Below the pieces are notes generated by a model. It saw nothing but the letters and a program-made list of their open reading frames with translations. It did not search any database and had not been told where the DNA came from. From Actinomadura sp. J1-007 (GTDB lineage Bacteria > Actinomycetota > Actinomycetes > Streptosporangiales > Streptosporangiaceae), in contig NZ_WING01000001.1 in the NCBI RefSeq assembly GCF_009793335.1, forward strand, positions 2,418,001-2,482,000: a stretch of 64,000 nt of DNA, in the 5' to 3' direction. Positions 33,610 through 43,695 of this stretch are shown in pieces. How positions within the stretch are numbered: position 1 is the first letter of the stretch; each line of letters begins with the position of its first letter. The position numbers and the translations under genes are program-made.

Positions 33610-34122
33610 TCAGGAGATGGCGGCGCCGAGGGCGGCGATCACGTCGGCCTTGCGGGGCTGCCCGCTCGCCCTGCGCAGCACGTTCCCCTCGCGGTCGAGC
33701 ACGAGAACGGTCGGCGTGCGGAGCACGTTGAAGCGCCGGACGAGGGCGAGATGGGCCTCGGCGTCAAGTTCGACATGCGAGACGCCGTCCACCATTTCCG
33801 CGACTTCGCCGAGAACGCGGCGGGTGGCGCGGCACGGCGCGCAGAACGCCGAGGAGAACTGGAGCAGCGTGGCCCGTTCGCCCAGCGGCTCGCCGAGATC
33901 GGCGGCGGTGAGGACGTCACCGTCCGCTCCCTGGCCGCTCCTCGGTTCCTGGCCGTTCCCCTGGGAATCGTCGCCCACTTCGCTGCCCTTCCCCCGCGCA
34001 CGCGCGCGTGCTCGCCGGCGCGCACCGCCGGGCGCGCGCAGCACACCGTCGCGATACCGCCGTACGAGGCCGAACACGGTGGCGGCGACGAGCACGACGG
34101 CGGCGACCACAGCACCTTCCAC
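33610..34122 (-). CDS. Membrane-anchored thioredoxin-family protein
   Basis: A ~170-residue protein: N-terminal membrane segment (VEGAVVAAVVLVAATVFGLV), a charged linker (RRRARARARGKGSE), then a thioredoxin domain with ATLLQFSSAFCAPCRATRRV (CAPC active site), HVELDAEAHLALVRRFNV and the cis-Pro loop LRTPTVLVLDREG. The N-terminal anchor and missing signal cleavage site leave orientation open. First protein gene of the sulfur cluster; it probably supplies reductant for sulfur transfer. GTG 34122 is the most likely start; upstream GTG/TTG codons are possible. Confidence 0.8.
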   Translation of the reverse strand: MEGAVVAAVVLVAATVFGLVRRYRDGVLRAPGGARRRARARARGKGSEVGDDSQGNGQEPRSGQGADGDVLTAADLGEPLGERATLLQFSSAFCAPCRATRRVLGEVAEMVDGVSHVELDAEAHLALVRRFNVLRTPTVLVLDREGNVLRRASGQPRKADVIAALGAAIS

Positions 34123-34208
34123 ACCTGCGACAACCCCGCGCCCCTCCACCTTCTTCCGCACGCCTTCTTTCAATGACTTTCGTTCGCGCCCGGCGGGGGC
34201 GGCGGCGG

Positions 34209-34937
34209 TCAGGCGGGGAGGGTGAGGAGGGGCTGGCCCTCCAGGCTGACGATCTCGATCGAGAAGAGCTGGTCGCGGGGGAACATGGTGGAGCCGTGGT
34301 ACTCGCCGTAGCCCTTGGAGTACGGGACGTACCAGCTTCCCAGCATGTCGCGGCGGCCGTCGCGGGCGATGACCAGCAGGCGGCAGCTCGCGCCCTTCTT
34401 CACGCCCGACAGGTACATCTCCACGCTCGTGCCCCACTTCTTCTCGCGGAGCAGCGCGAAGCCCTTCACACCCGTCTTCGGGTCGCGGGCGGCGAGCCGT
34501 TCGGCGGGCGGCGACGGCGAGACCACGCCGGACGGGGCGGGCGCGGGCGCGGCGGGGGTGGGCCGCGCGGTGGTACGGCCGCCGTCGTCGCCGATTCCAG
34601 CGAGCAGCCCGCCGAACAGGCCGCCCGCCACGAGCAGGACCGCGGCGGCGACGGCGAGCGGGCCCCACGGCGGGCGGCGCCGCCACGGGGCCCGGCGTTC
34701 GCGCGCGGCCCGTGCCAGCAGCCCTTCGAGCAGTTCCGGCTCGGGCCCGGCGACCTGCGCGAGCTGCGCCTCGTCCACCCGGCCGAGCATCGCGGGCAGG
34801 CCGGCGAGCCCGGCGAGCTCGTCGCGGCACGCCGGGCACGCCTCCAGGTGCGCCTCCAGGCGGGCGCGCTCGGCGGGTTCGAGCGCGCCGAGGACGTACG
34901 CGCCCAGCGAGATGCGCGCCTCCGCGCAGTCGTTCAC
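34209..34937 (-). CDS. Zinc-finger anti-sigma factor
   Basis: A 242-residue single-pass anti-sigma factor. The N-terminal ZAS domain has the H-x3-C-x2-C motif in [15 protein letters not shown] (residues ~27-40), preceded by a sigma-binding helix. One transmembrane helix follows ([22 protein letters not shown]), then a Pro-rich linker and an extracellular domain ([32 protein letters not shown]). The ATG overlaps the sigma factor stop by 4 nt. It holds the sigma factor at the membrane until an external signal. Confidence 0.9.
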   Translation of the reverse strand: MNDCAEARISLGAYVLGALEPAERARLEAHLEACPACRDELAGLAGLPAMLGRVDEAQLAQVAGPEPELLEGLLARAARERRAPWRRRPPWGPLAVAAAVLLVAGGLFGGLLAGIGDDGGRTTARPTPAAPAPAPSGVVSPSPPAERLAARDPKTGVKGFALLREKKWGTSVEMYLSGVKKGASCRLLVIARDGRRDMLGSWYVPYSKGYGEYHGSTMFPRDQLFSIEIVSLEGQPLLTLPA

Positions 34938-35449
34938 GGCGCCAACCCCCGCTCCTCCAATGCGAGTTTGAGCGCCCGCAAGGCGTAGTAGGTCCGGGAC
35001 TTCACGGTGCCCGGCGGGATGCCCAGCGTCTTGGCGGTCTCGGCCACCGAACGGCCGCGGTAGTAGGTCTCCACCAGCACCGCCCGGTGCGTCGGGCTGA
35101 GGTCGGCGAGCGCCTCGGCGACCGTCCAGGACTCCAGCGCCCGGTCGATGTCGTCCACTCCGGCCACCGTCGCCAGCACGTGCTCGTCGATGCCCGTCTC
35201 AGGCGGCCGCGCGCGTCTGGCCCGGTGCGCGTCCACGACCAGGTTGCGGGCGACGGTGAACAGCCAGGGCCGTACGGGACGTCCCGCGAGCGCCTCGGGG
35301 TGCTTCCAGGCGCGCACCAGCGTCTCCTGCACGACGTCCTCCGCCTGGGGCCGGTCGCCGCCCGTCAGCCGCAGGACGTACCCGAGGAGGGGACCGCCGT
35401 GCTCGCTGTACAGGGCGCGCAGCAACCCCTCATCCGCGGTGGGACCCAC
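34934..35449 (-). CDS. ECF sigma factor (RNA polymerase sigma-70 family)
   Basis: A 171-residue ECF sigma factor. Region 2: [20 protein letters not shown] then [19 protein letters not shown] and [19 protein letters not shown]. Region 4: [51 protein letters not shown]. Directs polymerase to its own set of promoters and is controlled by the co-translated anti-sigma factor. Its regulon cannot be read here; autoregulation is usual. Confidence 0.93.
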   Translation of the reverse strand: MGPTADEGLLRALYSEHGGPLLGYVLRLTGGDRPQAEDVVQETLVRAWKHPEALAGRPVRPWLFTVARNLVVDAHRARRARPPETGIDEHVLATVAGVDDIDRALESWTVAEALADLSPTHRAVLVETYYRGRSVAETAKTLGIPPGTVKSRTYYALRALKLALEERGLAP

Positions 35450-35497
35450 ACCCCTGACACGTGCGCCCCCGCGTTCCGGTTCACCTTCCCCGGCGGG

Positions 35498-36196
35498 TTA
35501 TTTCCTGAGGTCGTTGAGGCGCACGTCGTTGGCGGTGGCGGCGACGCGCAGGCCGCCCGGGGTCGGCTGGATGTCGGTGATGCGGGAGCCGACGGGCAGG
35601 TTCGTCACCGGGACCGTCCAGGTGAGCTGCCGCTTGACCAGCGCCAGCGGCACCTGGGGGCCGCCGTTGGAGCCGACCGAGACCGGGGTGATCGCGATGC
35701 CCTTGCGGGTCGGCTCGACCTCGACCACGGCGGTGCCGGCCACCGGGAAGCCCATGATCGCGCCGGTCAGCTCGACCTGGAGGTCGTCGCCCTTCGGCGC
35801 GATCCCCTTGACCTCCTTCGGCGCCCGCTCCTTGATCAGGTCGTACGGGACGACGGCGGACGCGGTGGCGGTGCGGGCGGTGACGCCGTCGGCGTTGCCG
35901 GCGGCCACCTCCGACAGCGGCGCGTCCACGCCGCGCATCTCGATCTTGACGTCCCGGACGGTGACGCCCTGCTCGGTCCAGTCGCCGATCGACACGTCGA
36001 TCTTGTCGTAGCTGCCGCCGACCGCCTGGGTGAGGAACGGGATCCCGTGGATCGTCACGTCCGGCTGCTCGGGCAGGTTGTACTGCGCGGCGACCTGCTT
36101 GCCGATCTCGTTCTGCGCGACGCGCACGCCGAGCCGGTCGGCGGCGACCACGCCGACGGCCACGAGGACCAGCAAAACCAGCAGTACCTTCCGCAT
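35498..36196 (-). CDS. DUF2993 (LmeA-like) phospholipid-binding protein
   Basis: A 232-residue envelope protein with an N-terminal signal/anchor ([20 protein letters not shown]) and the DUF2993 fold: [75 protein letters not shown]. In mycobacteria the family member LmeA binds phospholipids and supports lipomannan elongation in the periplasm. ATG 36196 has GGAGGAG 5 nt upstream; the frame stays open to 36268. Confidence 0.85.
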   Translation of the reverse strand: MRKVLLVLLVLVAVGVVAADRLGVRVAQNEIGKQVAAQYNLPEQPDVTIHGIPFLTQAVGGSYDKIDVSIGDWTEQGVTVRDVKIEMRGVDAPLSEVAAGNADGVTARTATASAVVPYDLIKERAPKEVKGIAPKGDDLQVELTGAIMGFPVAGTAVVEVEPTRKGIAITPVSVGSNGGPQVPLALVKRQLTWTVPVTNLPVGSRITDIQPTPGGLRVAATANDVRLNDLRK

Positions 36197-36325
36197 GTCT
36201 CTCCTCCGGGCGACGGCACGCGATCGCCACACAGTAGTCGGCCCGCGGATCTTGCGGGGTCGCCCCATGGGGTGACATGTCCCGCGCCGCCGGTCGCCTT
36301 CGCGGGCTACCCGGAGGTTGTGAGA

Positions 36326-36586
36326 TCAACCACCCGCGAACGGCGGCAGGACCTCCACGACGCCGCCCTCGGGGAGCCGCACGGACGCGTGCGGGCGGGT
36401 CCCGACGGGATCGCCGTCGACCAGGAAGGAGCTGCGCTCCACGACACGCCGGAAATCTCCGTTCCTGCCCTCTTTCAGGGCCGCCGCGCCGATCGCCTCG
36501 GCGAGGGTCGCGGCGTCGTACGGCTCCTCGCCGGTGCCCGCCGCGGCCTTGGCCGCCGCCCAGTACCGGATCGTTCCCTTGGCCAT
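36326..36586 (-). CDS. MoaD/ThiS family sulfur-carrier protein
   Basis: An 86-residue beta-grasp protein: [20 protein letters not shown], a helix and central strands ([12 protein letters not shown]), and the terminal EVLPPFAGG, whose Gly-Gly tail is the site of adenylation and thiocarboxylation. It donates sulfur for molybdopterin or a related pathway. Nearness to the sulfurtransferase cluster fits a sulfur-carrier role; the exact pathway is not fixed by sequence. Confidence 0.88.
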   Translation of the reverse strand: MAKGTIRYWAAAKAAAGTGEEPYDAATLAEAIGAAALKEGRNGDFRRVVERSSFLVDGDPVGTRPHASVRLPEGGVVEVLPPFAGG

Positions 36587-36805
36587 GGGGCCAGCGTCTC
36601 ATCCCGGCTCTCGTCAGGACGACGCGAACCGGCCATTGCCCCGATGGCGTGCTCGGATATGCTCGTGGCGAGGGATCCGGGCGACGAGGCCATGGAGTTC
36701 AACGCGAAGCCCTTCATGGTCACCTCGTCTCGAAGCCGATGGCCGTTGCCGGGCTTCGACGTTGAGCCGCCTGGGTCCTACGTCTTTTTGACGAGGAGGC
36801 GGCAC

Positions 36806-37528
36806 TTGAGCAGCTTGCTCTTGCTGACCAACGCGTTGGAGCCTTCCGACGAGGTCCTGCCCGCGCTCGGGCTCCTGCTGCACTCCGTGCGCGTCGCACC
36901 GGCCGAGGGATCCGCGCTGATCGACGCCCCGCCCGCCGACGTGGTGCTGGTCGACGCCCGCCGCGACCTGGTCCAGGCCAAGAGCCTGTGCCGGCTGCTG
37001 CGCACGACGGGCCTCGACTGCCCGCTGCTCGGCATCGTGACCGAGGGCGGCCTCGCCGCGCTCAGCCCGGAGTGGGGCCTGGACGACCTGCTGGTGCAGA
37101 CCGCCGGACCCGCCGAGGTGGAGGCGCGGCTGCGCCTCGCGGTCGGCCGCGCGGCGGCGGTCGCCGAGGCCGACGACGTGCCCGGCGAGATCCGCAGCGG
37201 CGAGCTGACCATCGACGAGGCCACCTACACCGCGCGGCTGCGCGGCCGGGTGCTGGACCTGACGTTCAAGGAGTTCGAGCTGCTGAAGTACCTCGCCCAG
37301 CACCCGGGCCGGGTCTTCACGCGCGCGCAGCTCCTCCAGGAGGTCTGGGGCTACGACTACTTCGGCGGCACCCGCACCGTGGACGTGCACGTACGGCGCC
37401 TGCGCGCCAAGCTCGGCGCGGAGTACGAGAGCCTGATCGGCACCGTCCGCAACGTCGGCTACCGCTTCGTCCCCGACCACCGCCCCGGCGGCGACGCCGA
37501 GGAGAAGACCCCCGTCCCCGCCCCGTAG
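36806..37528 (+). CDS. glnR: GlnR, OmpR-type global nitrogen regulator
   Basis: A 240-residue response-regulator-like protein. The N-terminal receiver starts [20 protein letters not shown], continues [20 protein letters not shown] and [18 protein letters not shown]; the usual phosphorylated Asp context is altered, as in orphan GlnR proteins. The C-terminal winged helix reads [57 protein letters not shown] 36806 is preferred because GAGGAGGCGG lies just upstream. It controls ammonium assimilation and nitrogen uptake and often meets PhoP control at shared genes; here it converges on pstB. Confidence 0.9.
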   Translation: MSSLLLLTNALEPSDEVLPALGLLLHSVRVAPAEGSALIDAPPADVVLVDARRDLVQAKSLCRLLRTTGLDCPLLGIVTEGGLAALSPEWGLDDLLVQTAGPAEVEARLRLAVGRAAAVAEADDVPGEIRSGELTIDEATYTARLRGRVLDLTFKEFELLKYLAQHPGRVFTRAQLLQEVWGYDYFGGTRTVDVHVRRLRAKLGAEYESLIGTVRNVGYRFVPDHRPGGDAEEKTPVPAP

Positions 37529-37592
37529 CCGTCCGCGCCCCGCAGCCGCCCGGCGCGTCGAGCCCCGCCGCGTAGGCGTTCAGCGCGTCGAG

Positions 37593-37617
37593 CCCCGCCG
37601 CGGTGGACGCGGCGGGG
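37593..37617. terminator. Bidirectional terminator between glnR and pstB
   Basis: A perfect 10-bp stem CCCCGCCGCG (37593-37602) with CGCGGCGGGG (37608-37617) and a 5-nt loop, between convergent genes. A 20-bp direct repeat (GCGCGTCGAGCCCCGCCGCG) occurs at about 37553 and again at 37583, the second copy forming part of the stem. Confidence 0.75.
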
Positions 37618-37696
37618 CCGGTGGCCGGGGGCACGGCCCGATGGGACGGCCGGGACCGGCGAGACGGCCGGGGACGGACGGGGGCCGCGGCGTGGG

Positions 37697-38473
37697 TCAG
37701 CCGAAGCGGCCGGTGATGTAGTCCTCGGTGGCCTTCTGCTCGGGGTTCGTGAAGATCTTGCTGGTGTCGTCGATCTCGATGAGGCGGCCCGGCTGGCCCG
37801 TCCCGGCGATGTTGAAGAACGCGGTGCGGTCGCTGACGCGGGCGGCCTGCTGCATGTTGTGCGTGACGATCACGATCGTGTACTGGCTCTTCAGCTTGGC
37901 GATGAGGTCCTCGATCGCCAGCGTGGAGATGGGGTCGAGCGCGGAGCACGGCTCGTCCATCAGCAGCACCTGCGGCTGCACGGCGATGGCGCGCGCGATG
38001 CACAGCCGCTGCTGCTGCCCGCCCGACAGGCCCGCGCCGGGCTTGGTCAGCCGGTCCTTGACCTCGTTCCACAGGTTGGCGCCCTGGAGCGACTCCTCGA
38101 CGATCTCGTCGAGCCGGCTCTTGCGGCGCACGCCGTTCAGCTTCAGGCCCGCGGCGACGTTGTCGTAGATCGACATGGTGGGGAACGGGTTGGGCCGCTG
38201 GAACACCATGCCGACCACGCGCCGTACGGCGACCGGGTCGACGGACGAGGCGTACAGGTCCTCGTCGTCGAGCATCACCTTGCCCTGCACGCGCGCGCCG
38301 GGGATCACCTCGTGCATCCGGTTCAGGGTGCGCAGGAAGGTGGACTTTCCGCAGCCCGACGGCCCGATGAACGCCGTCACCGAACGGGGCTCGACCGTCA
38401 TCGAGATGTCCTCGATGGCATGGACGCCGCCGTAGTAGGCGTGCAGCCCGGACACTTCGATCCGCTTGGCCAT
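37697..38473 (-). CDS. pstB: PstB, phosphate ABC transporter ATPase
   Basis: A 258-residue ABC ATPase that powers high-affinity phosphate import. Walker [16 protein letters not shown]-loop [11 protein letters not shown], signature [16 protein letters not shown], Walker [14 protein letters not shown], and switch His [17 protein letters not shown]. The MVFQxPNPFPxSI segment is specific to PstB. ATG 38473 with GGGGAGG nearby. Last gene of pstSCAB; works with PstA and PstC at the membrane. Confidence 0.97.
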   Translation of the reverse strand: MAKRIEVSGLHAYYGGVHAIEDISMTVEPRSVTAFIGPSGCGKSTFLRTLNRMHEVIPGARVQGKVMLDDEDLYASSVDPVAVRRVVGMVFQRPNPFPTMSIYDNVAAGLKLNGVRRKSRLDEIVEESLQGANLWNEVKDRLTKPGAGLSGGQQQRLCIARAIAVQPQVLLMDEPCSALDPISTLAIEDLIAKLKSQYTIVIVTHNMQQAARVSDRTAFFNIAGTGQPGRLIEIDDTSKIFTNPEQKATEDYITGRFG

Positions 38474-38508
38474 GGGGAGGTTGCTCCTGTCTGGGTGGGG
38501 TCGGGGGC

Positions 38509-39408
38509 TCAGCGGCCGGTCGCCTTGAAGCGGCGCGCGACGAACCGGGCGGCCAGGTTGAGCAGCATGATGATCAGGATGAGGACGAGCGCGCCCGCCC
38601 AGGCCCGGTCGATGGAGTTCTGGTTGGGGTCGGCCGCCTGGTCCCAGATGAACGTCGGCAGCGACGCCTGCGGCTCCGCGAACGGGTTGGTGTTGATCGC
38701 CTTGGTGACGAAGATCGTCAGCAGCAGCGGCGCGGTCTCGCCCATCACCCGGGCGACCGCGAGCATGATGCCGGTGATGATCCCGGGCAGGGCGGTCGGC
38801 AGCACGACGAAGCAGATCGTCCGCCAGCGCGGCACGCCGAGCGCGTACGACGCCTCTCTCAGGTCGTTCGGGACGAGCTTGAGCATCTCCTCGGTCGCCC
38901 GCACCACGGTCGGGATCATGAGGATCGTCAGCGCGAGCGCCCCGGCGAACCCGGAGAACGAGAACCCGAGCGCGAGCAGCCACAGCGCCAGCACGAACAG
39001 GCCCGCGACGATCGACGGGATGCCCGTCATGACGTCCACGAAGAAGCTGATCACGCGCGCGAGCCGTCCGCCCGCGCCGTACTCGACGAGGTAGACGGCC
39101 GTCAGCACGGCGATCGGGACGGCGATCGCGGTGGTGATCAGGACCTGTTCGAGGGTGCCGAGGATGGCGTGGTAGGCGCCGCCGCCCGCGTCCTTGCCCG
39201 CGACGCCGTTCATCGAGTGGCCGAAGAACACCCCGTCGAAGCGGCCCGCGCCGTTCTTGACGACCGTCCACAGCACCGAGACCAGGGGGATGAGCGCCAG
39301 CAGGAACGCCAGGTAGACCAGGGCCTGCACGGTGCGGTCCTTGGCCTTGCGGCCGAACGAGACCGAGCTCAGCGAGGTCTGCTTCTTGGTCAGCGTCGGG
39401 GAGGTCAC
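38509..39408 (-). CDS. pstA: PstA, phosphate ABC transporter permease
   Basis: A 299-residue permease with six predicted membrane helices ([79 protein letters not shown]). The cytosolic EAA-type loop is [20 protein letters not shown], followed by [23 protein letters not shown] start overlaps the pstC stop. Forms the transmembrane channel with PstC. Confidence 0.95.
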   Translation of the reverse strand: MTSPTLTKKQTSLSSVSFGRKAKDRTVQALVYLAFLLALIPLVSVLWTVVKNGAGRFDGVFFGHSMNGVAGKDAGGGAYHAILGTLEQVLITTAIAVPIAVLTAVYLVEYGAGGRLARVISFFVDVMTGIPSIVAGLFVLALWLLALGFSFSGFAGALALTILMIPTVVRATEEMLKLVPNDLREASYALGVPRWRTICFVVLPTALPGIITGIMLAVARVMGETAPLLLTIFVTKAINTNPFAEPQASLPTFIWDQAADPNQNSIDRAWAGALVLILIIMLLNLAARFVARRFKATGR

Positions 39409-40385
39409 ACGAACTCCTTGCGGCGGGCGACGACCGCCCGGGCGGCCATGTTGACGATGAGGGTGATCACGAAGAGCACGAGGCCCGAGGCGATCAGGGC
39501 GCCGCGGCCGGTGGTGCTCGCCTCGCCGAAGCTCTTGGCGATGTTGGCGGCGAACGTGCTGCCGCCGTCCTCCAGGATGTGCACGTTGATGCCGGGCACG
39601 AACGTCAGCACCATCGCGACCGCGATCGTCTCGCCCATCGCGCGGCCGAGGCCGAGCATCGAGGCGCCGATCATGCCGGAGCGGCCGTACGGCAGCACGG
39701 CCATCCGGATCGTCTCCCAGCGGGTCGCGCCGAGCGCGAGCGCCGCCTCCACGTTGGCCCGCGGGACCTGGACGAACACCTCGCGGGAGAGCGAGGAGAT
39801 GATCGGCAGGATCATGATCGCCAGCACCACCGAGGCGGTGAAGATCGAGTTGCGGCCGGGGCTGTCGCCGCCGAACAGCGGGATCCAGCCGAGGACGGTG
39901 TTGAGGAACTTGGAGACGCCCTCCATGTTCCCGGCGAGCAGCAGCAGGCCCCACAGCCCGTACACGATGCTCGGGACGGCGGCGAGCAGGTCCACCACGT
40001 AGCCGAGCGGGGAGGCGAGGCGGCGCGGTGAGTAGAACGCGATGAACAGCGCGATCCCGATCGCCACCGGCGTCGCGATGATCAGCGCGAGCAGCGACGA
40101 CACGACCGTGCCGAACGCGAGCTGGGCGATGCCGAACTTCGGGGGCGTCGCGTTCGGGTTCCAGTCCTCGGAGGTGAGGAAGTTGGCGTCGTTGTCCTGG
40201 AGCGCCGGGACCGCCTTCCAGACCAGGAAGATCGCGATCGCCGCCATGATGGCCAGCACCAGGATGCCGGAGCCGCGCGCCGCGGAGACGAAGATCTTGT
40301 CGCCGGCCCGGCCGGTGCTCATGCGCCGGCCGGTGGCGCGGTGTCTGGCTCCGGCGGCCGTCTCGACGCCGGTTTCGCTGCTCAC
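39405..40385 (-). CDS. pstC: PstC, phosphate ABC transporter permease
   Basis: A 326-residue permease. Helices include [57 protein letters not shown] and [23 protein letters not shown]-type loop: [20 protein letters not shown], then [23 protein letters not shown] 40385 has GGAGGA upstream. Overlaps pstA by 4 nt and follows pstS by 95 nt. Confidence 0.95.
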   Translation of the reverse strand: MSSETGVETAAGARHRATGRRMSTGRAGDKIFVSAARGSGILVLAIMAAIAIFLVWKAVPALQDNDANFLTSEDWNPNATPPKFGIAQLAFGTVVSSLLALIIATPVAIGIALFIAFYSPRRLASPLGYVVDLLAAVPSIVYGLWGLLLLAGNMEGVSKFLNTVLGWIPLFGGDSPGRNSIFTASVVLAIMILPIISSLSREVFVQVPRANVEAALALGATRWETIRMAVLPYGRSGMIGASMLGLGRAMGETIAVAMVLTFVPGINVHILEDGGSTFAANIAKSFGEASTTGRGALIASGLVLFVITLIVNMAARAVVARRKEFV

Positions 40386-40480
40386 GGGGGGTCCTCCTCG
40401 GGTGGCATCATCGGCGGAACCCGGACCGGCCCCGTCGCCGGATCCTGCGGCGACGGGGCTGTCGGAGTCGGGGTCGGTGG

Positions 40481-41583
40481 TCAGGCCAGGGCCTTCACGG
40501 ACGCCTGGACCTTGCTGAGCACGCTCGGGGGCAGGGGCGCGTAGCCCAGGTTGGTGAGGATCTTCTGGCCGTCGGCGCTGGAGGTGTAGGTCAGGAACGA
40601 CTTGACGAACTTGGACTGCTCGGCCGGCAGGCCCTTCTCGCACGCCACCTCGTAGGTCACCAGGATGATCGGGTAGGCCCCGGCCTCCTTGGTGGCGTAG
40701 TCGATCTTCAGCGCGACGTCGTTGCCGGTGCCGACGACCTGCGCGCCCGCGACGGCCTTGGAGGCGCTGTCGGGCGAGAGGGTGGTGTACTCGCCGGCGC
40801 CGTTCTTGACCTGCGCGGTCTGGAGCTTGTTGTTGGTCGCGAACGACAGCTCAACGTAGGAGATCGCGCCCGCGGTGCTCTTGACCTGCGACGAGACGCC
40901 GTCGGACTTGTTGGCGCCCTGGCCGGTCGAGTTCGGCCACTTCTTGGCGGGCTCCCACGTCCAGATCTTCGGCGCGGTCTTGTTCAGGTACTTCGTGAAG
41001 TTGTCGGTCGTGCCCGACTCGTCCGCGCGGTAGATCGGCTTGATCGGCGAGGACGGCAGCTTGGCGCCGGAGTTCTCCTTGGCGATCGCCGGATCGTTCC
41101 AGGTCTTGATCTTGCCCGCGAAGATCCCCGCGATGGTCTCGGACGACAGCTTCAACCCGTCCACGCCCTGCACGTTGTAGACGACCGCGACCGGGCCGAC
41201 GACCATCGGCAGGTTCAGGGCGTTGGAGCCCTGGCAGCGCTGCTTGGCCGGACCGACCTCCTCGGGCTTCAACGCCGAGTCCGAACCCGCGAAGGCCACC
41301 TGGCCCGAGGTGAACGCCTGGATCCCGGCGCCCGAGCCGCTCGGGTTGTAGTTGAGGTTGGCCCCCGCGCACTTCTGTGCGTACAGCTTGGTCCATTCCT
41401 CGATGGCGTTCTTCTGCGCGCTGGAACCGGCAGCGTTGACCGTCGCCTTGGCACAGTCGATGTCGCCGGTCGGGGCCGAGCTGGCGCTGCCGCCGGAGTT
41501 GTCGTCACTCCCGCACGCGGTGAGGGCCAAGGCCCCGCGACGACCACACCGCCCAGGGCGGCCAGTCGTGAACCGTTCTTCAC
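40481..41583 (-). CDS. pstS: PstS, phosphate-binding lipoprotein, frameshifted at 41533-41536
   Basis: The extracellular phosphate-binding lipoprotein of the Pst system, ~367 residues. GTG 41583 starts VKNGSRLAALGGVVVAG; the other frame continues ALALTACGSDDNSGG (lipobox LTAC), INCAK-like start of the mature domain and phosphate-binding motifs NAAGSSAQ, NPSGSGAGIQAF, AFAGSDSAL, YRADESGTTDNF. Adding one C to the plus-strand CCCC run at 41533-41536 restores a continuous signal peptide, so this is almost surely a sequence error in an essential-type gene. A PHO box lies ~120 nt upstream. Confidence 0.92.
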
Positions 41584-41705
41584 CGGAGGGTCTCCTCTTA
41601 GATTCGTTGGGGCGGGCTCCCCAACCGGGGGTGGACGTGTTTGTCCAGGTAGTGGGGGGACCGTCGGATGTGACGCTAAGCAGGGGAGGTGTCCACTCAC
41701 CCCGA

Positions 41706-41727
41706 TCCAGGTGAACGCAGCATGAAC
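41706..41727 (-). promoter_or_regulatory. PHO box (PhoP-binding site) upstream of pstS
   Basis: Two consecutive 11-nt direct repeats on the minus strand, GTTCATGCTGC (41727-41717) and GTTCACCTGGA (41716-41706), fit the actinobacterial PHO box pattern of GTTCAYYYxxx units. Placed 123 nt before the pstS start. Predicts PhoR-PhoP induction of pstSCAB on phosphate limitation. Confidence 0.75.
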
Positions 41728-41941
41728 CGAGATCGGCAGAGCCGCGAAGAATGTCCCGACCCGGCATGGACGCCGGGTTAACACCGCAGGTCAACACGTC
41801 CGAAACGCCAGACATACCAGGCGTTTCGGTCACATGACCTGAGGGCACAACCCCCCGTTCAGCCGGCGCCGGCGCCCCCGCCCCGCCCCCGTCCCGCCCA
41901 TCTCCCCAGCTCCGCCCGCCCACCCCTTGCCCCCGCGCCCC

Positions 41942-42240
41942 CGCCGCCACACCGCCGACGCCGGCTCACTGACAGCAGTTAAGGCGCGCCCGCACTAGGC
42001 ACCCGGACTGCCTTACCGCAACCGGGAGGACGACCGCGTCGCACTGCGCCGCGTTCCCCCGCCGCCCGCCCGTCCGGCGCCTCATCACCCGCGCCCTCGC
42101 CGCCACACCGTCGGCGCCGGCTCGCTGACAGCCGTAAGGCGCGCCCGTACTAAGCGCCCGGACTGCTTTACCGCGACGGGGAGGGACGGCCGCGTAGCGC
42201 CGCGGCGCGCCGCCGCCCGCCCGGCATCTCTCGCGCATCG
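41942..42240. repeat. Imperfect 156-bp tandem duplication with conserved hairpins
   Basis: Two copies (41942-42097 and 42098-~42240). They share CGCCGCCACACCG, CGGCTC(A/G)CTGACAGC, TAAGGCGCGCCCG(C/T)ACTA(G/A)G, CCCGGACTGC(C/T)TTACCGC and the CCGCCGCCCGCC end. In each, TAAGGC can pair with GCCTTA or GCTTTA some 30 nt on. This is part of a ~1.1-kb non-coding stretch (41584-42676) between pstS and mshD that holds no convincing gene. Confidence 0.65.
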
Positions 42241-42676
42241 CTCAGCCCGCGTCCCCGGCAGCGGCCTTGATCACGTGACCGGATATGGGCGATGTGTCGT
42301 GCGTTCACCTGGGGTATCTCCCGGGAGGGCCGAACGGGGCCCACCCGTGACGGCTAGTTATCCCCAGAATTCCGTTCTGCTTCCCCTTGCTGATTCGGGG
42401 CTTGACCATGGATGTAAGCGGTCCGCCCCGGGCGGGAGGGGCCCGATTTTAATGCTTTCGGAGAGGGGCAGCCACGTTCCGCAGAGCTGAAAACCCGGGT
42501 GACGGGGACCCATCCCGAGGCCGCGTCCTCAGCACGGAGAGCGGACGCGGAGAGCGGACGCCGGACACGCGCACCCGACGCGGCGAGCAGGCACAGGACG
42601 CGGATGCGGGGAGCGGCGAGTGAGCGCAGGGCGCGGGCGAACGCATGCGCGAAGCAGGGCAAGGGCCCAGGCGGGG

Positions 42677-43570
42677 TTAAGGGCGGGGGGCGGGGCCGTA
42701 CATGACGTCTACGGCGTGGCGGGTGAAGCCCAGGGACTCGTAGAGGCGGGCGGCGGAGGTGTTGGACTCGTCCACGTACAGCAGGATCTGCGGGACGCCG
42801 CGGTCGCGCAGGTGGTGCAGGCCGGTGAGGGTGAGCGTGCGGCCCAGGCCGAGGCCCTGGGCGGACGGGTCGACGCCGACGACGTAGACCTCGCCGAGGC
42901 CGTCGGGGTGGATCTTGGTCCAGTGGAAGCCGACGAGGCGGCCCGGCTCGACGGTGGTGCGTTCGGCGAGGAAGAAGCCCTCGGGGTCGAACCAGTCCTC
43001 CGCCTCCCGGCCGCGCAGGTCGTCGATCGTCCAGGCGCCCTGCTCGGGGTGGTCGGCGAACGCGCGGGCGTTCACCTCCAGCCACGCCTGCTCGTCCCGT
43101 CCGACCTCGAAGGGGCGCACGCGGACGCCGTCGGCGATCTGGACGGGCGGCAGCGGTTCGGCGGCGGGGCGGCGCATCTGGAACAGGGCGCGGACGCGGT
43201 CGAGCCCTTCGGACGAGGCGAGCTTCGCGGCCGCGGGCAGGTCGCCGTGCGCCCACACGCGCAGCGGGCCGCCGGCCTCGCGCAGGAGGGCGCGGAGCAG
43301 GGCGCGGCCGTGGCCCCGGCGGCGGTGGCCGGGGTGGACGACCAGTTCGCCCGAGGCGCTCTCGTCGTCGGTCGCGGGATCGAGGCGGGCGTACGCGACG
43401 ACGCTCCCACCGTCGGACACGGTGAAGCCGGGTCCGCCGCCGCGCAGCGCGAGCAGCGAGTGCTCGGAGAGCGGTCCCACGCCGTCGGCTCTGGCGGCGG
43501 CGTCGACCAGCGCCACCACCTGCGCGATTTCCGGTTCGTCCAGCTTCGCCAGCGCCTGCACCTCACCCAT
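42677..43570 (-). CDS. mshD: MshD, mycothiol synthase
   Basis: A 297-residue double-GNAT acetyltransferase that makes mycothiol by acetylating the Cys-GlcN-Ins intermediate. N-terminal GNAT domain: LVVHPGHRRRGHGRALLRAL. C-terminal domain: VGFHWTKIHPDGLGEVYVVG, VDPSAQGLGLGRTLTLTGL, LYVDESNTSAARLYESLGF, ending HAVDVMYGPAPR. These C-terminal motifs are diagnostic of MshD. Cytosolic. Mycothiol marks the organism as an actinobacterium. Confidence 0.95.
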   Translation of the reverse strand: MGEVQALAKLDEPEIAQVVALVDAAARADGVGPLSEHSLLALRGGGPGFTVSDGGSVVAYARLDPATDDESASGELVVHPGHRRRGHGRALLRALLREAGGPLRVWAHGDLPAAAKLASSEGLDRVRALFQMRRPAAEPLPPVQIADGVRVRPFEVGRDEQAWLEVNARAFADHPEQGAWTIDDLRGREAEDWFDPEGFFLAERTTVEPGRLVGFHWTKIHPDGLGEVYVVGVDPSAQGLGLGRTLTLTGLHHLRDRGVPQILLYVDESNTSAARLYESLGFTRHAVDVMYGPAPRP

Positions 43571-43634
43571 GATCGCCAGCCTATGCGGCCGGACGGGCGG
43601 ACCGTCCGGGGCGGGCCTCTCGGACTGGTCAAAA

Positions 43635-43656
43635 CGTCACGAAAACGTCATGGAGC
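43635..43656 (+). promoter_or_regulatory. Possible PHO box-like direct repeat before the 5'-nucleotidase
   Basis: CGTCACGAAAA (43635-43645) and CGTCATGGAGC (43646-43656), an 11-nt direct repeat 40 nt before the phosphatase gene. The units differ from GTTCAY at two positions, so this is a weak match. The spacing and the phosphate-scavenging gene behind it support a PhoP site. Confidence 0.4.
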
Positions 43657-43695
43657 CGCTGGGAAGCGTATGCCGCGCTTACCTAGGTTGCGGGA

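Noticed and set aside
41966..42238. A 90-codon minus-strand frame in the duplicated 156-bp element
   Set aside because: It spans both imperfect repeat copies, has an Arg/Ala-biased composition, no ribosome site and no family.
42300..42312. Single GTTCACCTGGG on the plus strand as a PHO box
   Set aside because: Only one 11-nt unit, and no plus-strand gene starts within 1.3 kb.
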